Positions 25,147 to 34,411 of a stretch of DNA of 64,000 nucleotides are shown in pieces. Each line of letters starts with the position of its first letter. Position 1 is the stretch's first letter. This DNA is from Fen-1245 sp963835535 (GTDB lineage Bacteria; Gemmatimonadota; Gemmatimonadetes; Gemmatimonadales; JACORV01), in contig CAWIFL010000005.1 of the NCBI GenBank assembly GCA_963835535.1, positions 372,001 through 436,000 of the forward strand, in the 5' to 3' direction. The translations under genes were made by a program, and so were the position numbers. The notes below the pieces were generated by a model, which worked only from the letters and a program-made list of their open reading frames with translations, searched no databases and was not told the origin of the DNA.

Positions 25147-25465
25147 GCGTCCGGGGAAGGAATGGCCGCTCCTGTTGCGACGCAACGACAGGACTATCCT
25201 GGCAGCCTACAACGAATTCCGGGACTAGGTTTGGTGGAATAGGCACCAGAACTGGCTAGACAGAACCAGAAGCGGGGCGGAACCCCTTACGGACGGCCAG
25301 AAGCCGCTCCTCAAGAAGGCGCAGCAGGCGGCTAAGCGAATCGAGAGGAAATACGGCAGGAGGAATCTTGGATGGGATGACTTCGAGTGGGGCCTGCTGA
25401 GCGGTAGGATGTCGGCACTCGCATGGGTTACGGGAGCGGAATGGGATGAGTCCCTCGACACGTGA
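25067..25465 (+). pseudogene. Hypothetical small protein gene interrupted by an amber codon
   Basis: From ATG 25067 the frame reads GYTKSGDKVEWVLDDE...LLLRRNDRTILAAYNEFRD, hits TAG at 25226-25228, and continues as VWWNRHQNWLDR...KRIERKYGRRNLGWDDF EWGLLSGRMSALAWV..EWDESLDT to TGA 25463-25465. The two parts look like one conserved ~130-aa protein rich in Trp and charged residues. The ending W(D)DFEWG...SALAWV...LDT recurs in a family of small hypothetical proteins as I recall it. Either a nonsense mutation or translation of two pieces. It overlaps the deaminase by 80 bp. Confidence 0.6.
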
Positions 25466-25502
25466 AGAGTATGGGCGCCTATCCCCGGTGCAGCAGCGGT
25501 GG

Positions 25503-25520
25503 CCGTTCCTGTGTCCGTTG
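25503..25520. repeat. 18-bp repeat shared by both island ends
   Basis: CCGTTCCTGTGTCCGTTG occurs here and at 5839-5856 in the same orientation, within the integrase 3' coding end. Each contains (T/C)CCGTT units spaced about 10 bp apart. It lies 100-120 bp inside attR and 78 bp inside attL. It is a candidate for integrase arm-type sites, or a trace of an older tandem element. Confidence 0.4.
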
Positions 25521-25619
25521 GGGACGGTTTCTTGCCATGTGATCGGGAAGCGTGCCGGGCAACTTCCGCACGCCGCCTAAGTTTTCCGGCATCCTGCCGT
25601 CATTCGGGGAATGTCTTGA

Positions 25620-25667
25620 ACGCCTGATAAGCGTGAGGTCGGTAGTTCAACTCTACCCAGGCCCATT
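25620..25667 (+). other. attR of tRNA-Ile-targeting island
   Basis: 48 bp identical to the 3' part of tRNA-Ile at 5714-5761. It is the displaced original tRNA end, still followed by the original terminator. The bases to its left (TCTTGA) do not continue the tRNA, so it is not a second functional tRNA. Confidence 0.92.
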
Positions 25668-25681
25668 CCGCTGCACCCGAC

Positions 25682-25713
25682 GCCCTGCTTGAGGCCAGCA
25701 CCTCGGGCAGGGC
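25682..25713 (+). terminator. Original tRNA-Ile terminator, right of attR
   Basis: GCCCTGCTTGAGG pairs with CCTCGGGCAGGGC over 13 bp including two G-U pairs, around the loop CCAGCA. The 5' arm equals that of the island hairpin at 5776, and the distance to the att block (16 bp) is the same. Confidence 0.7.
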
Positions 25714-25751
25714 TGTTGGCGTTCTGTTTGCGACGTGCGTCGTACTTGTCG

Positions 25752-27005
25752 CTACGGATTCTGCCGTGCGATCTGCGCGACGCCCGCCTCGTTCGCGATC
25801 AGCGCTGTACCGTCCGAGGCGAAGGCGATATGCCGCGGCACGCCGACTGCGGTCACCGTACCGGCATAGGTGCGCGACGCCGTGTAGAACACCGTGACGA
25901 GGCCGTCCCTGCTGCGCGACACCCACAGCTGCGAGCCGGCTGGGTTGAGGGCGAGCCCGAACGCGGCAGACACCGGGATCGAGTCGATGCGCGCCAGGTT
26001 CGTGAGGTTGTAGACGCCCACCCAGCCGTCCTCGTTGGCCACATACAGCGTCGACCCGTCGGCGGAAATCGTCAGGTCCTGCGGCCTGCCGCCCATCAGG
26101 ATCGATCGGGCCATGGCGTCGGTCGAGGTGTTGATCTCGGCAACCAGGCCCGACGTATTGCTCACCCACAGCCGTGAGCTGTCAGGTGTCAACGCGATGC
26201 CGTTCAGAATGCCGCCGATGAGCACGGGCGGGTTGGCGGCGGTCCCGTTCGACGCGTTCAGGATGGCCACTCTGCCGTTGATCTCCGTGACGTACAGCTT
26301 GGTCCCGCCCCGGCCCACGCGGACGCGGATCGGTTCCGAATCGACCGGGTATGTGGCGACTTGCGTGTTCGTCGTGGTGTTGAGCACGCCGACCGTCTGG
26401 TCGGTGAGGTTCGTCACGTAGGCGAGCGAGCCGGTCGCGTTGAAGACGACATCGTACGGCCACGTCCCCACAGGGAAGCTGCCCAGCAGGCTGTTCGTGG
26501 TGAGACTGATGCGGGAGATGGAGTCCGTGGACAACTGGGTCGCATACGCAAGGCCGTTCGACGAGATCGTGGCGCCCCAGGTACCGTTCGCCACAGCGAC
26601 GGATGTGACCGTCCACGTCAGCGGCGGCGGCGCGGCCACGGTGAACTGTAGTTCCCCGGACGTGCCGCCGCCCGGGGCGCCCGTGTACACGGTGACCGGA
26701 TAACTGCCGACGACGGCCACGTTCGCAGCGGTGATGGACGCCGTCAGCAGCGAGTCGCTCACGAAGGTCGTGGGCCGATCCGCTCCGTTCCAGCGCACCC
26801 GGGAGGCGGAGGTAAAGTCCGCGCCATGCGCCGTGAGAGTGAAGGACGCCGAGCCTACGATGACACTCTGCGGTTCGAGGGAGTAGAGCGACGGCGGCGG
26901 GTTCGAAGCACCCGGCGCCGTGGTGCTTTGGCACGAGGCGGCGCAGATGAGCAGCGCGAGCGCGCGGACAGGTGCGAAACGGCTGAACGTCATGGTCCGC
27001 CTCAT
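25752..27005 (-). CDS. Lipoprotein with IPT/TIG domain and YVTN beta-propeller
   Basis: A 417-aa lipoprotein. The signal MRRTMTFSRFAPVRALALLICAASC places the lipobox cysteine at ~25. Residues ~38-125 form an IPT/TIG Ig-like domain (SLEPQSVIVGSASFTLTAHG...SYPVTVYT). Residues ~135-415 are six to seven propeller blades of the YVTN/40-residue type (GSLAYVTNLTDQTVGVLNT, GGTKLYVTEINGRVAILN, DGSTLYVANEDGWVGVYN). ATG 27005 has GGAG 6 bases upstream. It is probably surface or periplasmic, with ligand unknown. It is the first chromosomal gene after the island and reads toward it. Confidence 0.88.
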   Translation of the reverse strand: MRRTMTFSRFAPVRALALLICAASCQSTTAPGASNPPPSLYSLEPQSVIVGSASFTLTAHGADFTSASRVRWNGADRPTTFVSDSLLTASITAANVAVVGSYPVTVYTGAPGGGTSGELQFTVAAPPPLTWTVTSVAVANGTWGATISSNGLAYATQLSTDSISRISLTTNSLLGSFPVGTWPYDVVFNATGSLAYVTNLTDQTVGVLNTTTNTQVATYPVDSEPIRVRVGRGGTKLYVTEINGRVAILNASNGTAANPPVLIGGILNGIALTPDSSRLWVSNTSGLVAEINTSTDAMARSILMGGRPQDLTISADGSTLYVANEDGWVGVYNLTNLARIDSIPVSAAFGLALNPAGSQLWVSRSRDGLVTVFYTASRTYAGTVTAVGVPRHIAFASDGTALIANEAGVAQIARQNP

Positions 27006-27161
27006 CGAGAACTCCGTAGGTTGAGACTCAAGCCCTAGAATAGGCGGCTGGCGTTAGTGGAGCGTTAGGGGAACCCTCTCACTCTACGACTTGACTGGTC
27101 GGCATTTGCGGGCGAGGTCCCTCTTTCGGGGGGCTCGGAGTGCGGGCGTTCGCGCTCCTCG

Positions 27162-27776
27162 TCATGATTGCAGGAACACCCGCACCACCGCCTGCATCCG
27201 CAGCCAGCTCGCCAGAATGCGGCTCTGCCGGACCGGGTCGGTGTCCAGCGTCCAGAAGGCCCGGGGCATCTTGAGGGTGACGGCCGCGACTCCGGCTACC
27301 GCCGGGTCGCCACCGACGTGGTCGGCATGGTCCACCATGACGACGAACGCCGTGTCGCCGCCGGGACGGCGCAGCGCCTGGCCGAGCACCCACAGGGAAT
27401 CGCCGGTGTACACGGCCGCGTACCAGTGCCCGCCGCACGGCACGGCGACGGAGTTGTGGCGCGAGCGCATGCCGGCCTGCTCGGCGTCGCTCTTCTCCTG
27501 CGCCGTCGTCGCGGAGTCCACCGGCGGCTGCAGCGTATCCACCTGGCCGCGCGTCAGCAGAATGAGCAGATGCGAGCGCTGCATGTGCGCGCCCGAGCCG
27601 GTCGACACGTACTCGATGTCGTACTGGACCCGCCGCGAGAGCCCGCCGGTCGTCGAGCCCATGCCCTGGGCCAGGGCGCTCGAGGCGCCCGCGAGCAGCA
27701 GGGGCAGAACCAGTCCGAGCGCGCCGGTCGATCGGCCCGCGGCGGCGATCGTGCGCACCACACGTGTGCATGTCAT
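27162..27776 (-). CDS. Exported hypothetical protein
   Basis: A 204-aa protein with a cleavable signal (ALGLVLPLLLAGASSALAQ, cleavage near residue 37). The mature part has strands such as VQYDIEYVSTGSGAHMQ, HWYAAVYTGDSLWVLG and DTAFVVMVDHADHVGG. No family recognised. The interval between it and the YVTN lipoprotein (27006-27161) shows no gene. Confidence 0.7.
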   Translation of the reverse strand: MTCTRVVRTIAAAGRSTGALGLVLPLLLAGASSALAQGMGSTTGGLSRRVQYDIEYVSTGSGAHMQRSHLLILLTRGQVDTLQPPVDSATTAQEKSDAEQAGMRSRHNSVAVPCGGHWYAAVYTGDSLWVLGQALRRPGGDTAFVVMVDHADHVGGDPAVAGVAAVTLKMPRAFWTLDTDPVRQSRILASWLRMQAVVRVFLQS

Positions 27777-28006
27777 CCGAATCTCCTCAGAGCGCCTCGA
27801 AGGGCGACGCGGGACGCAGCGACGGCGATGGTGGTCGCCAGAGGCCGTTCATGATGCCGGCAGATCGCGGATCCCGGCAAGGGCCGCCATCGGCCTGGCC
27901 GGGAGACCCCCCGCGCCCAGATCGGTCCATCTGGCATCCTTCTTAGGTGGGATGTTTGTTTGTGGGGTCATCTGGGCGAGCGCTCGCTCGCGCCTCGGAG
28001 GGCCCC

Positions 28007-28486
28007 ATGTCCATGCGCATGCCGCAGCTCGCAGTCCGACTGGCCCTTCTCCCATGCGCCCTCGGATGTGTAGCGCACCACCCCGGCGGGATCGCCGTCG
28101 TCCCGGGATGCTACGGGCTGTACGTCGAGGAGTGGCCCGGGCCGGTCGCGGTGGAGACCGGGCTCACGTCGCTGCCCCCCTTCATCGCCCTCGACACCAC
28201 CGCGGGGGTCCGCGGGCACCGGGTGATCGTGCCCGACACGTGGGAACCGGAAGACCCCAACCGGCGCAGCGCGACCTGGAGCGTGGGGGGCGCGGGCTCG
28301 GCGTCATTGGTGCTGAACTTCCTCGGGCCGTCGGGCGACTTCACCGCGGCGTTGCAGCCGTCGGGGGACGGCTATATCGGGGATGGCGTCGGCCTGACGC
28401 GGAACGGCGCCCGCTGGCCGTCGGAAGTGCACCTGTCGCTGGTGCCGTCGACCTGCGCCGGCCTGGTGCCCGCGCAGACACCCTAG
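28007..28486 (+). CDS. Small lipoprotein of unknown function
   Basis: A 159-aa protein. ATG 28007 follows GGAGGG (27997-28002) and opens MSMRMPQLAVRLALLPCALGC, a lipoprotein signal. The open frame extends to 27947 without a signal, so the later start is preferred. Features in the mature part are PGCYGLYVEEW, FIALDTTAG, VPDTWEPEDPN and SGDFTAALQPSGDGYIG, suggesting a small beta-rich domain. Function unknown. Confidence 0.72.
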   Translation: MSMRMPQLAVRLALLPCALGCVAHHPGGIAVVPGCYGLYVEEWPGPVAVETGLTSLPPFIALDTTAGVRGHRVIVPDTWEPEDPNRRSATWSVGGAGSASLVLNFLGPSGDFTAALQPSGDGYIGDGVGLTRNGARWPSEVHLSLVPSTCAGLVPAQTP

Positions 28487-28619
28487 CCGTCGGCGCCCTC
28501 GCGGTCCATAATCTGCACTACCGTCGGCGCGTTGTTCCGCCGACGGCCCCCGCCGTCCGGCAGGCAGGCTCAGGCGCCCGCCCGCCGCCGTGCCATCGCC
28601 CCACCCAGGAGACGAGCTC

Positions 28620-31600
28620 ATGCATCCGTCAGGCCATCTGATGCGAGAGGTGCTGCGCCGCGTGGCGCTGCTCGCTCTCGTCGTCGCCGTGCCCGCCACC
28701 GCGCAGACCAAGCTGCTGCGGTTCCCGGACATCCACGGCGACAAGGTCGTGTTCACCTACGCGGGCGATCTGTGGACGGCGCCCGTCACCGGCGGCACAG
28801 CGGTCCGCCTGACCGCGCATCCCGGCCTCGAGCTGTTCGCCAAGTTCTCGCCCGACGGCCAGTGGATCGCCTTCACCGGTCAGTACGACGGCGACGAGCA
28901 GGTCTACGTGATCCCGGCGGCCGGAGGCGTGCCGCGCCAGCTGACGTTCTATCCCACCCGCGGCCCGCTGCCGCCGCGCTGGGGCTACGACGACCAGGTC
29001 TACGGCTGGACGCCCGACGGCAAGTCGGTGGTCTTCCGCAGCCTCCGCGACGGCTGGGACCTGGGCGAGGGACGCCTCTTCACGGTGCCGGCGACCGGCG
29101 GACTGCCGGTCGCGCTCCCGATGCCGCAGTCGGGCGCGGGCGACCTCTCCCCCGACGGGCGGCAGATCGCCTACTCCCCGCTGTTCCGGGACTTCCGCGC
29201 GTGGAAGCGCTACCAGGGCGGCTGGGCGGAGGATCTCTGGGCCTTCGACCTCGCCAGCCACGAGGCCCACAACATCACCAGCAATCCGTTCACCGACCGC
29301 GATCCGATGTGGATCGGCGACCGGGTCTACTTCGCGTCCGACCGCAGCGGCACGCTCAACCTCTACACGGTCAAGCCCGACGGCAGCGACCTCCAGCAGC
29401 TCACGCACAGCACGACGTGGGACGTCCGCTGGCCCAGCTCGGACCACGCGGGCCGCATCGTCTACGAGCTGGACGGGGAGCTGCACGTCTTCAACGTCCA
29501 GGACGGCAGCGACCGGAAGCTCGACATCTTCGTGCCCGACGACCAGCTCGCGGCGCGGCCGCGGCATCAGTCGGTGGCCGGCTTCGTCGAGGATTGGGCC
29601 CTGAGCCCGGACGGCGCCCGCGCCGTGTTCGTCGCGCGCGGCGACCTGTTCACCGTCCCCGCCGAGCACGGCTACACGCGGGTCCTGACGCACAGCTCCA
29701 ACGCGCACGACAAGGCGGCGCGCTGGTCGCCCGACGGCCGCAAGATCGCGTTCATCTCCGACATGTCGGGCGAGGAAGAGCTGTACCTGATCGACCAGGA
29801 CGGCCACGGCGCGCCCGAGCGGCTCACCACCAACGGCGACATGATGCGCTACCCGCCGGTCTGGTCGCCGGACGGCCGGCGCCTGGCATTCGGCGACAAG
29901 GCCGGGCGGCTCTGGTCGCTCGAGATCTCCAGCAAGGTCATGACGCAGGTGGCGCGCGACTCCGGCAGCTCCATCGGCGATGAGAGCTGGTCGCCGGACA
30001 GCCGGTGGCTCGCCTTCAGCATGAGCCACAACAACGGCTTCTTCTCCATCTGGATCTGGGGCGTCGGCGAGGCTGCGCCGCACCAGGTGACCGGCCCGCT
30101 GAACAACGCGGTCGAGCCGGTCTTCGATCCATCGGGTAAGTACCTCTTCTTCCTGAGCGACCGGGAGTATCACCCCCAGCTCAGCTCGATCGAGTGGAAC
30201 TTCGCGACGAACCGCATGACCGGCATCTTCGCGCTCGCCCTGCGCAGGGACGTGCCGTCGCCGTTCCCGCCGCAGAGCGACGAAGTGAAGCCCGACACGA
30301 CGGCGGCGGCGGCGGCTGCGGCGGCCACCGCGGCTGAGGCGGCCCGGCCGCCCCCGCTCCCCGCGGGCGGCGGCCGGCGGCCGACACGGCCAAGACGCCG
30401 CCCAAGGTCGCGCCGACGCCGGTCACGATCGACTTCGACGGCCTGGCCGACCGCGTCACCCCGGTGCCCGTCCCGGCCGACAACATCGGCGGTCTGGCGG
30501 CGGTGAAGGGCAATCTGCTGTACGTGAAGCGCCCGGCGAGCTACTACGGCCGCGACCCGGGGGCCGGGGCGTCGCTGGTCATCTTCAACCTCGAGGAGCG
30601 CAAGGCCACCACCCTTGCCGACTCGATCGACGGCTACGCGCTGTCCGCCGGCGGCACCAAGGTGCTGGTGCACCAGGGTGGCGTGTACAACCTGTACGAC
30701 GTTGACCCGAAGGCCGCGTCCTCGAAGAAGACGATGTCCACGGCCGGTCTCCAGGCGGACATCGTGCCGCAGCAGGAGTGGGCAGAGATCTTCGAGGAGG
30801 TGTGGCGCCGCTTCCGCGACTTCTTCTACGTGCCGAACATGAACGGGTACGACTGGAAGGCGCTGCATGACCGCTATCAGCCGCTGCTGCAGTACGTCGG
30901 CCACCGCACCGATCTCGACTACGTGCTCCAGGAGATGATCTCGGAGCTGAGCAACTCCCACACCTACATCTCGGGCGGAGACCGCGAGATCCCGGCCCGG
31001 CCACAGGTCGCCCTGCCCGGCGCACGGTTCGCGCTGGACTCCGCCTCCGGCCGCTACCGGATCGCCAGCATTTTCCGCGGCGACAACGCCGAGGCGCAGT
31101 ACCGCTCGCCGCTGACCGACGTCGGCGTGGACGCCCGGGTGGGCGACTACGTGATGGCCGTCGACGGCGAGGACCTGAAGGCGCCGGACAATCCGTACCG
31201 GCTGCTGCGCTACAAGGCCGACCGGCCGGTCACCCTCACCCTCAACACGCGTCCCGCGGCCGACGGCGCGCGCCAGGTGACCTACCGGCCGATCACCGGC
31301 GAGACCGAGCTGGTCTACTACAACTGGGTCGCCAACAACTGGCATCGGGTGGACTCGATGACCCAGGGCCGCGTGGGGTACCTGCACCTGCCGGACATGG
31401 GCTCCGACGGCATCAACGAGTTCATCAAGTGGTTCTATCCGCAGATCCGGAAGGAAGGGCTCGTCATCGACGTGCGCGCCAACGGCGGCGGCAACATCTC
31501 CGCCATGGTGATCGAGCGGCTGAGCCGGCGGCTCCTGGCGACCGGATTCTCGCGCAACAGCGATTACCCGTCGACGTATCCCGACGGGCCGACGTTCTAC

Positions 31601-31990
31601 GGCTCGCTGGTCGCGCTCCTCAACGAGACGTCGGCATCGGACGGGGACATCTTCCCGGCCATGTTCAAGCAGGCGGGCCTCGGCCCGCTGATCGGCAAGC
31701 GCTCCTGGGGCGGGGTCATCGGCATCACCGACCACGGGCCGCTGATCGACGGGGGCAGCGTGAACGTGCCCGAGTTCGGGTTCGCGAACACCGACGGCCA
31801 GTGGATCGTCGAGGGGCACGGGGTGGATCCCGACATCGAGGTGGAGAACGACCCGCTGTCGGTCATCAACGGCCGCGACCCGCAGCTCGAGCGGGGCGTC
31901 GCCGAGATCCTGCGCATGATCCAGGAGCATCCCCGCCGGCTGCCGCCGAAGCCGGCGCCGCCGGTCAAGGCACCGCCGCAGATGAGGTAG
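28620..31990 (+). pseudogene. Exported Tricorn protease homologue with a frame break in its linker
   Basis: About 1120 aa when joined. ATG 28620 has GGAG 8 bases upstream and a signal peptide (LLALVVAVPATAQ), so the enzyme is probably periplasmic. Residues to ~560 form the six- and seven-bladed propellers (repeated (W/F)SPDG and G.P..LT). The frame is lost in a GC-rich Ala/Pro linker near 30340-30385 and resumes as ADTAKTPPKVAPTPVTIDFDGLADRV. The second part has the tricorn C1 domain, a PDZ (DARVGDYVMAVDGEDL) and the S41-type catalytic domain. Its catalytic His lies in ELSNSHTYI and its catalytic Ser in NETSASDGDIFP, followed by SWGGVIGI. It degrades peptides in other organisms. A base error in the C-rich linker is likely, since both halves are well kept. 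Confidence 0.9.
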
Positions 31991-32065
31991 GCCGGCAGCG
32001 GCGGATCGGGGGACGACGGCGCGGGAGTGCCAGAGAGGCCGCGCCGATCGGAGCCAATGCGCACG

Positions 32066-32100
32066 ACGCCCCGCTCGAGGTTGTCGCTCGGGCGGGGCGT
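32066..32100. terminator. Bidirectional terminator hairpin
   Basis: ACGCCCCGC (32066-32074) pairs perfectly with GCGGGGCGT (32092-32100), with further CGAG/CTCG pairing inside. It lies between the convergent Tricorn and glycosyltransferase genes. No long T tract. Confidence 0.65.
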
Positions 32101-32128
32101 TCCGCCGCCGGGGGCCTCGGAGCGCCAA

Positions 32129-33271
32129 CTACGCCGAGTGCACGGGCACCGGGTGGTGGTGGGCGGCCTTGAACGCCAGCGCGACGTCGTAGATCTCCCG
32201 CAGCTGCGGCCAGGTGGTCCGGACGTCGTAGATCCGCCGCGCGAACGCGCGCCCCCACACGGCCAGCGCCGCGCGGCGCGCGGGATCGCCGAGCAGCGTT
32301 GCGACGTCTGCGGCCACCCGATCGGGATCGGGGGGCTGGTTCTCCGCGAAGTCGCCGAAATTGGTCCGCATGGCATGGTCGGAGGTCTCCTCGCAGACCA
32401 CGCCGGCGTAGCACGACTCGCCGGCCGCCACGACGGGGCGCCCGACGGCCAGCGCCTCGATGGCGCTCCGCCCGGCCGCGATCACCACATCCGCGGCGGC
32501 GACAAACGGGACGACGTCCTTCTGGTGGCCGACCTGGCGCACCGCGTCGGCACCCAGTAGCCGGTTGGTGGCCGCGACCAGCGCCGGGAAGTCGCCGGGC
32601 ATCTTCATCCCGCCCACGACCACGAGCAGCGCATCGGGAACGGCGGCGCGAATCCGCGGGAAGACCTCGGAGACGGCGCTCACGGCGACCGGCGTCCGAT
32701 GCCCCGACAGCCTGCCGATGAGCGCAACGACCGGAACGTCACCCGGCAGGCCCAACTGCCGGCGCGCCTCGGAACACCCGGGCGCTCCGGACAGGCGTTC
32801 CACGTCCACCCCGTTGCGCACCAGGTGCATCCGTCCCTCCGGCAGCCCCAGCACGCGCACCGCATGGGCGCGGACGTTGCGGGAGACGGAGACGATCTGC
32901 TCGCCGTAGACGCTGAAGAGGCGCGCCGAAAGGTGCGGAGACTGCAGGATGTGCAGCGACGAGACGAGCGGAACCGGCGACAGGCGGGTGGCGAAGAAGG
33001 CGACCCAGCTCGCGGCCCTCGAGTGCGCATGCACCAGGCCGATCCGCCGCAGCCGGATCAGGCGCCGCAGAGCGACAATGTTGCGCAATCGCTGCGGGTA
33101 ATCACGCTTGCCGATCGGCATCGCCACGAATTCGGCGTCCACCGGCGTGCTGAGGGTGTCGGACACCACCGTCACGCGATGCCCCTCCCGCGCCTGGCGG
33201 GCGATCAGGGTCGCCGCGTACGTCTCCGCCCCGGTGACCTCGTACTGCGACAGCACGTGCAGGATGTTCAC
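32129..33271 (-). CDS. GT4-type glycosyltransferase
   Basis: A 380-aa GT-B fold enzyme. The N-terminal Rossmann half begins MNILHVLSQYEVTGAETYA with the acceptor-side glycine, followed by RRIGLVHAHSRAASWVAFF. The C-terminal half has VRNGVDVERL, VVALIGRLSGHRTPVAV and a donor-binding AGRSAIEALAVGRPVVA in place of the usual E-x7-E. It transfers a sugar from a nucleotide donor, in envelope glycan or glycolipid synthesis; the acceptor is unknown. It stands alone here, with terminators on both sides. Confidence 0.87.
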   Translation of the reverse strand: MNILHVLSQYEVTGAETYAATLIARQAREGHRVTVVSDTLSTPVDAEFVAMPIGKRDYPQRLRNIVALRRLIRLRRIGLVHAHSRAASWVAFFATRLSPVPLVSSLHILQSPHLSARLFSVYGEQIVSVSRNVRAHAVRVLGLPEGRMHLVRNGVDVERLSGAPGCSEARRQLGLPGDVPVVALIGRLSGHRTPVAVSAVSEVFPRIRAAVPDALLVVVGGMKMPGDFPALVAATNRLLGADAVRQVGHQKDVVPFVAAADVVIAAGRSAIEALAVGRPVVAAGESCYAGVVCEETSDHAMRTNFGDFAENQPPDPDRVAADVATLLGDPARRAALAVWGRAFARRIYDVRTTWPQLREIYDVALAFKAAHHHPVPVHSA

Positions 33272-33436
33272 GGCCGGTGCCTCCCGAGGTGGAGTGGCGG
33301 TGTTCCGCGCACGGTGGCGACCCTCCGACGCGTGGGCGGGGCGGGGGGACGCTGGACGGGCCGGATTGCCGGATCCTAAGGACGACGCATGGAGGCGGGA
33401 CCTGTTAAGTCCGCGGCTGCGGCGGGGCGCCGGCCC

Positions 33437-33461
33437 AGGGGCCGGGGTGGCACCCCGGCCC
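33437..33461 (-). terminator. Terminator of the Big-domain lipoprotein gene
   Basis: GGGGCCGGGGT (33437-33447) pairs perfectly over 11 bp with ACCCCGGCCCC (33451-33461) around the loop GGC, just past the gene's stop. Confidence 0.7.
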
Positions 33462-33482
33462 CCGAACGTCAGGCGGCGCGGC

Positions 33483-34200
33483 TCACTGGCCGACCTCGGT
33501 GAAGGTGGCTTGGACCGACGCCGAGACCTGCGCGAGGACCGTTTGTGTGCCCGCCGTAGGAGCCAATATGTAGGTGTTCGCGGTCAGACCATTCGCGTCG
33601 GTCTGTGTGGTCGTGACGCCCACCGTCCCGGAAGCTGGTCGTCGACCAGGTCACGGTGACGTTGGCCAGCGCGTTGCCGTACTGATCGGTCACCAGCGCG
33701 ACGAGCGAATCGGGCAGCGGCGTGCCCGCGGCCGCCGTCTGCTGGCTGCCGCTGTCGGCCATCACCTTCGACGGCGCGCCGCCGTTCACCATGAGAAAGA
33801 CGGTGGCGGGAGCCGCGTCGGCGATGGTGGCGGTGACCGTATCCATGCCGGCCACGGTGCCGAGTGTCACCGTGGCGCGGGCGAAGCCGCTGTCGTCGGT
33901 CGGCTCTGTCGCCGGAGTCAGCGTCGCACCACTCGCCGGCGACACCGCGAAGGCGACGGACGCGTTCGGCACCGGCCTCAAGTTGACGTCCAGCACGCGC
34001 ACCTCGACCTCGGTGCCGAGGGCCGCGCCCACGACGCCGACGAGCGTGTCGGGGCCCTCCGCGTTGATGCTGTCGGGCGTGGTCGGTGCCGAGCTGTTGT
34101 CCTTGCAGGCGGCGATGGCAGCGCAGATGCTCAGTGCGCTGACCACGGCGAAAGCGTGACGCGCCCGGATCGGCGGGACGTCGCCGGTAGCGGTCTTCAT
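33483..34200 (-). pseudogene. Big-domain lipoprotein, frameshifted near its end
   Basis: ATG 34200 has GGAGGG 8 bases upstream. The signal is ...VVSALSICAAIAAC with lipobox. Two Big_1/invasin-like Ig domains follow: VVGAALGTEVEVRVLDVNLRPVPNASV and GTPLPDSLVALVTDQYGNALANVTVTW. After TWSTTS an extra T near 33630 throws the frame. The corrected frame continues SGTVGVTTTQTDANGLTANTYIL...VSASVQATFTEVGQ to TGA 33483-33485, the normal end of such a domain. Protein ~239 aa when repaired. Probably a surface protein or adhesin-like scaffold. Confidence 0.8.
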
Positions 34201-34355
34201 GCTGCAACCCTCCATGGTGTGTGTGAGCTACGTGCGTTGGACGAGGGATTGCACCTGGCGTAAACCGTCGGCCTGCGTTGGCTCGATGCGGAATCCGCGT
34301 GGTTAACGGCGCTGCGGGGAGGGCGTCTAAGCGCCGCCGGCGTTGCAGCAAACGT

Positions 34356-34383
34356 GAAGGCCGGGGCTCGCGCCCCGGCCTTC
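34356..34383 (-). terminator. Strong hairpin after the VPS10-like gene
   Basis: GAAGGCCGGGG (34356-34366) pairs perfectly over 11 bp with CCCCGGCCTTC (34373-34383). It lies 29 bp past the stop of the minus-strand gene. Confidence 0.75.
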
Positions 34384-34411
34384 CCGTCTCAAGAAAGCGT
34401 ACCGGCGACCG

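Noticed and set aside
25619..25670. Possible second tRNA-Ile gene
   Set aside because: Only the 3' part of the tRNA is present; the acceptor 5' strand and D arm are missing. It is attR.
27030..27075. CCCTAAC/CACTAAC boxes downstream of the YVTN lipoprotein start, resembling half an attC site
   Set aside because: No matching GTTRRRY box and no stem; it also lies outside the island.
28620..31990. Tricorn as two separate genes (propeller protein and protease)
   Set aside because: Tricorn is a single chain, the join lies in a linker, and the downstream frame has no start with a ribosome binding site ahead of conserved sequence.
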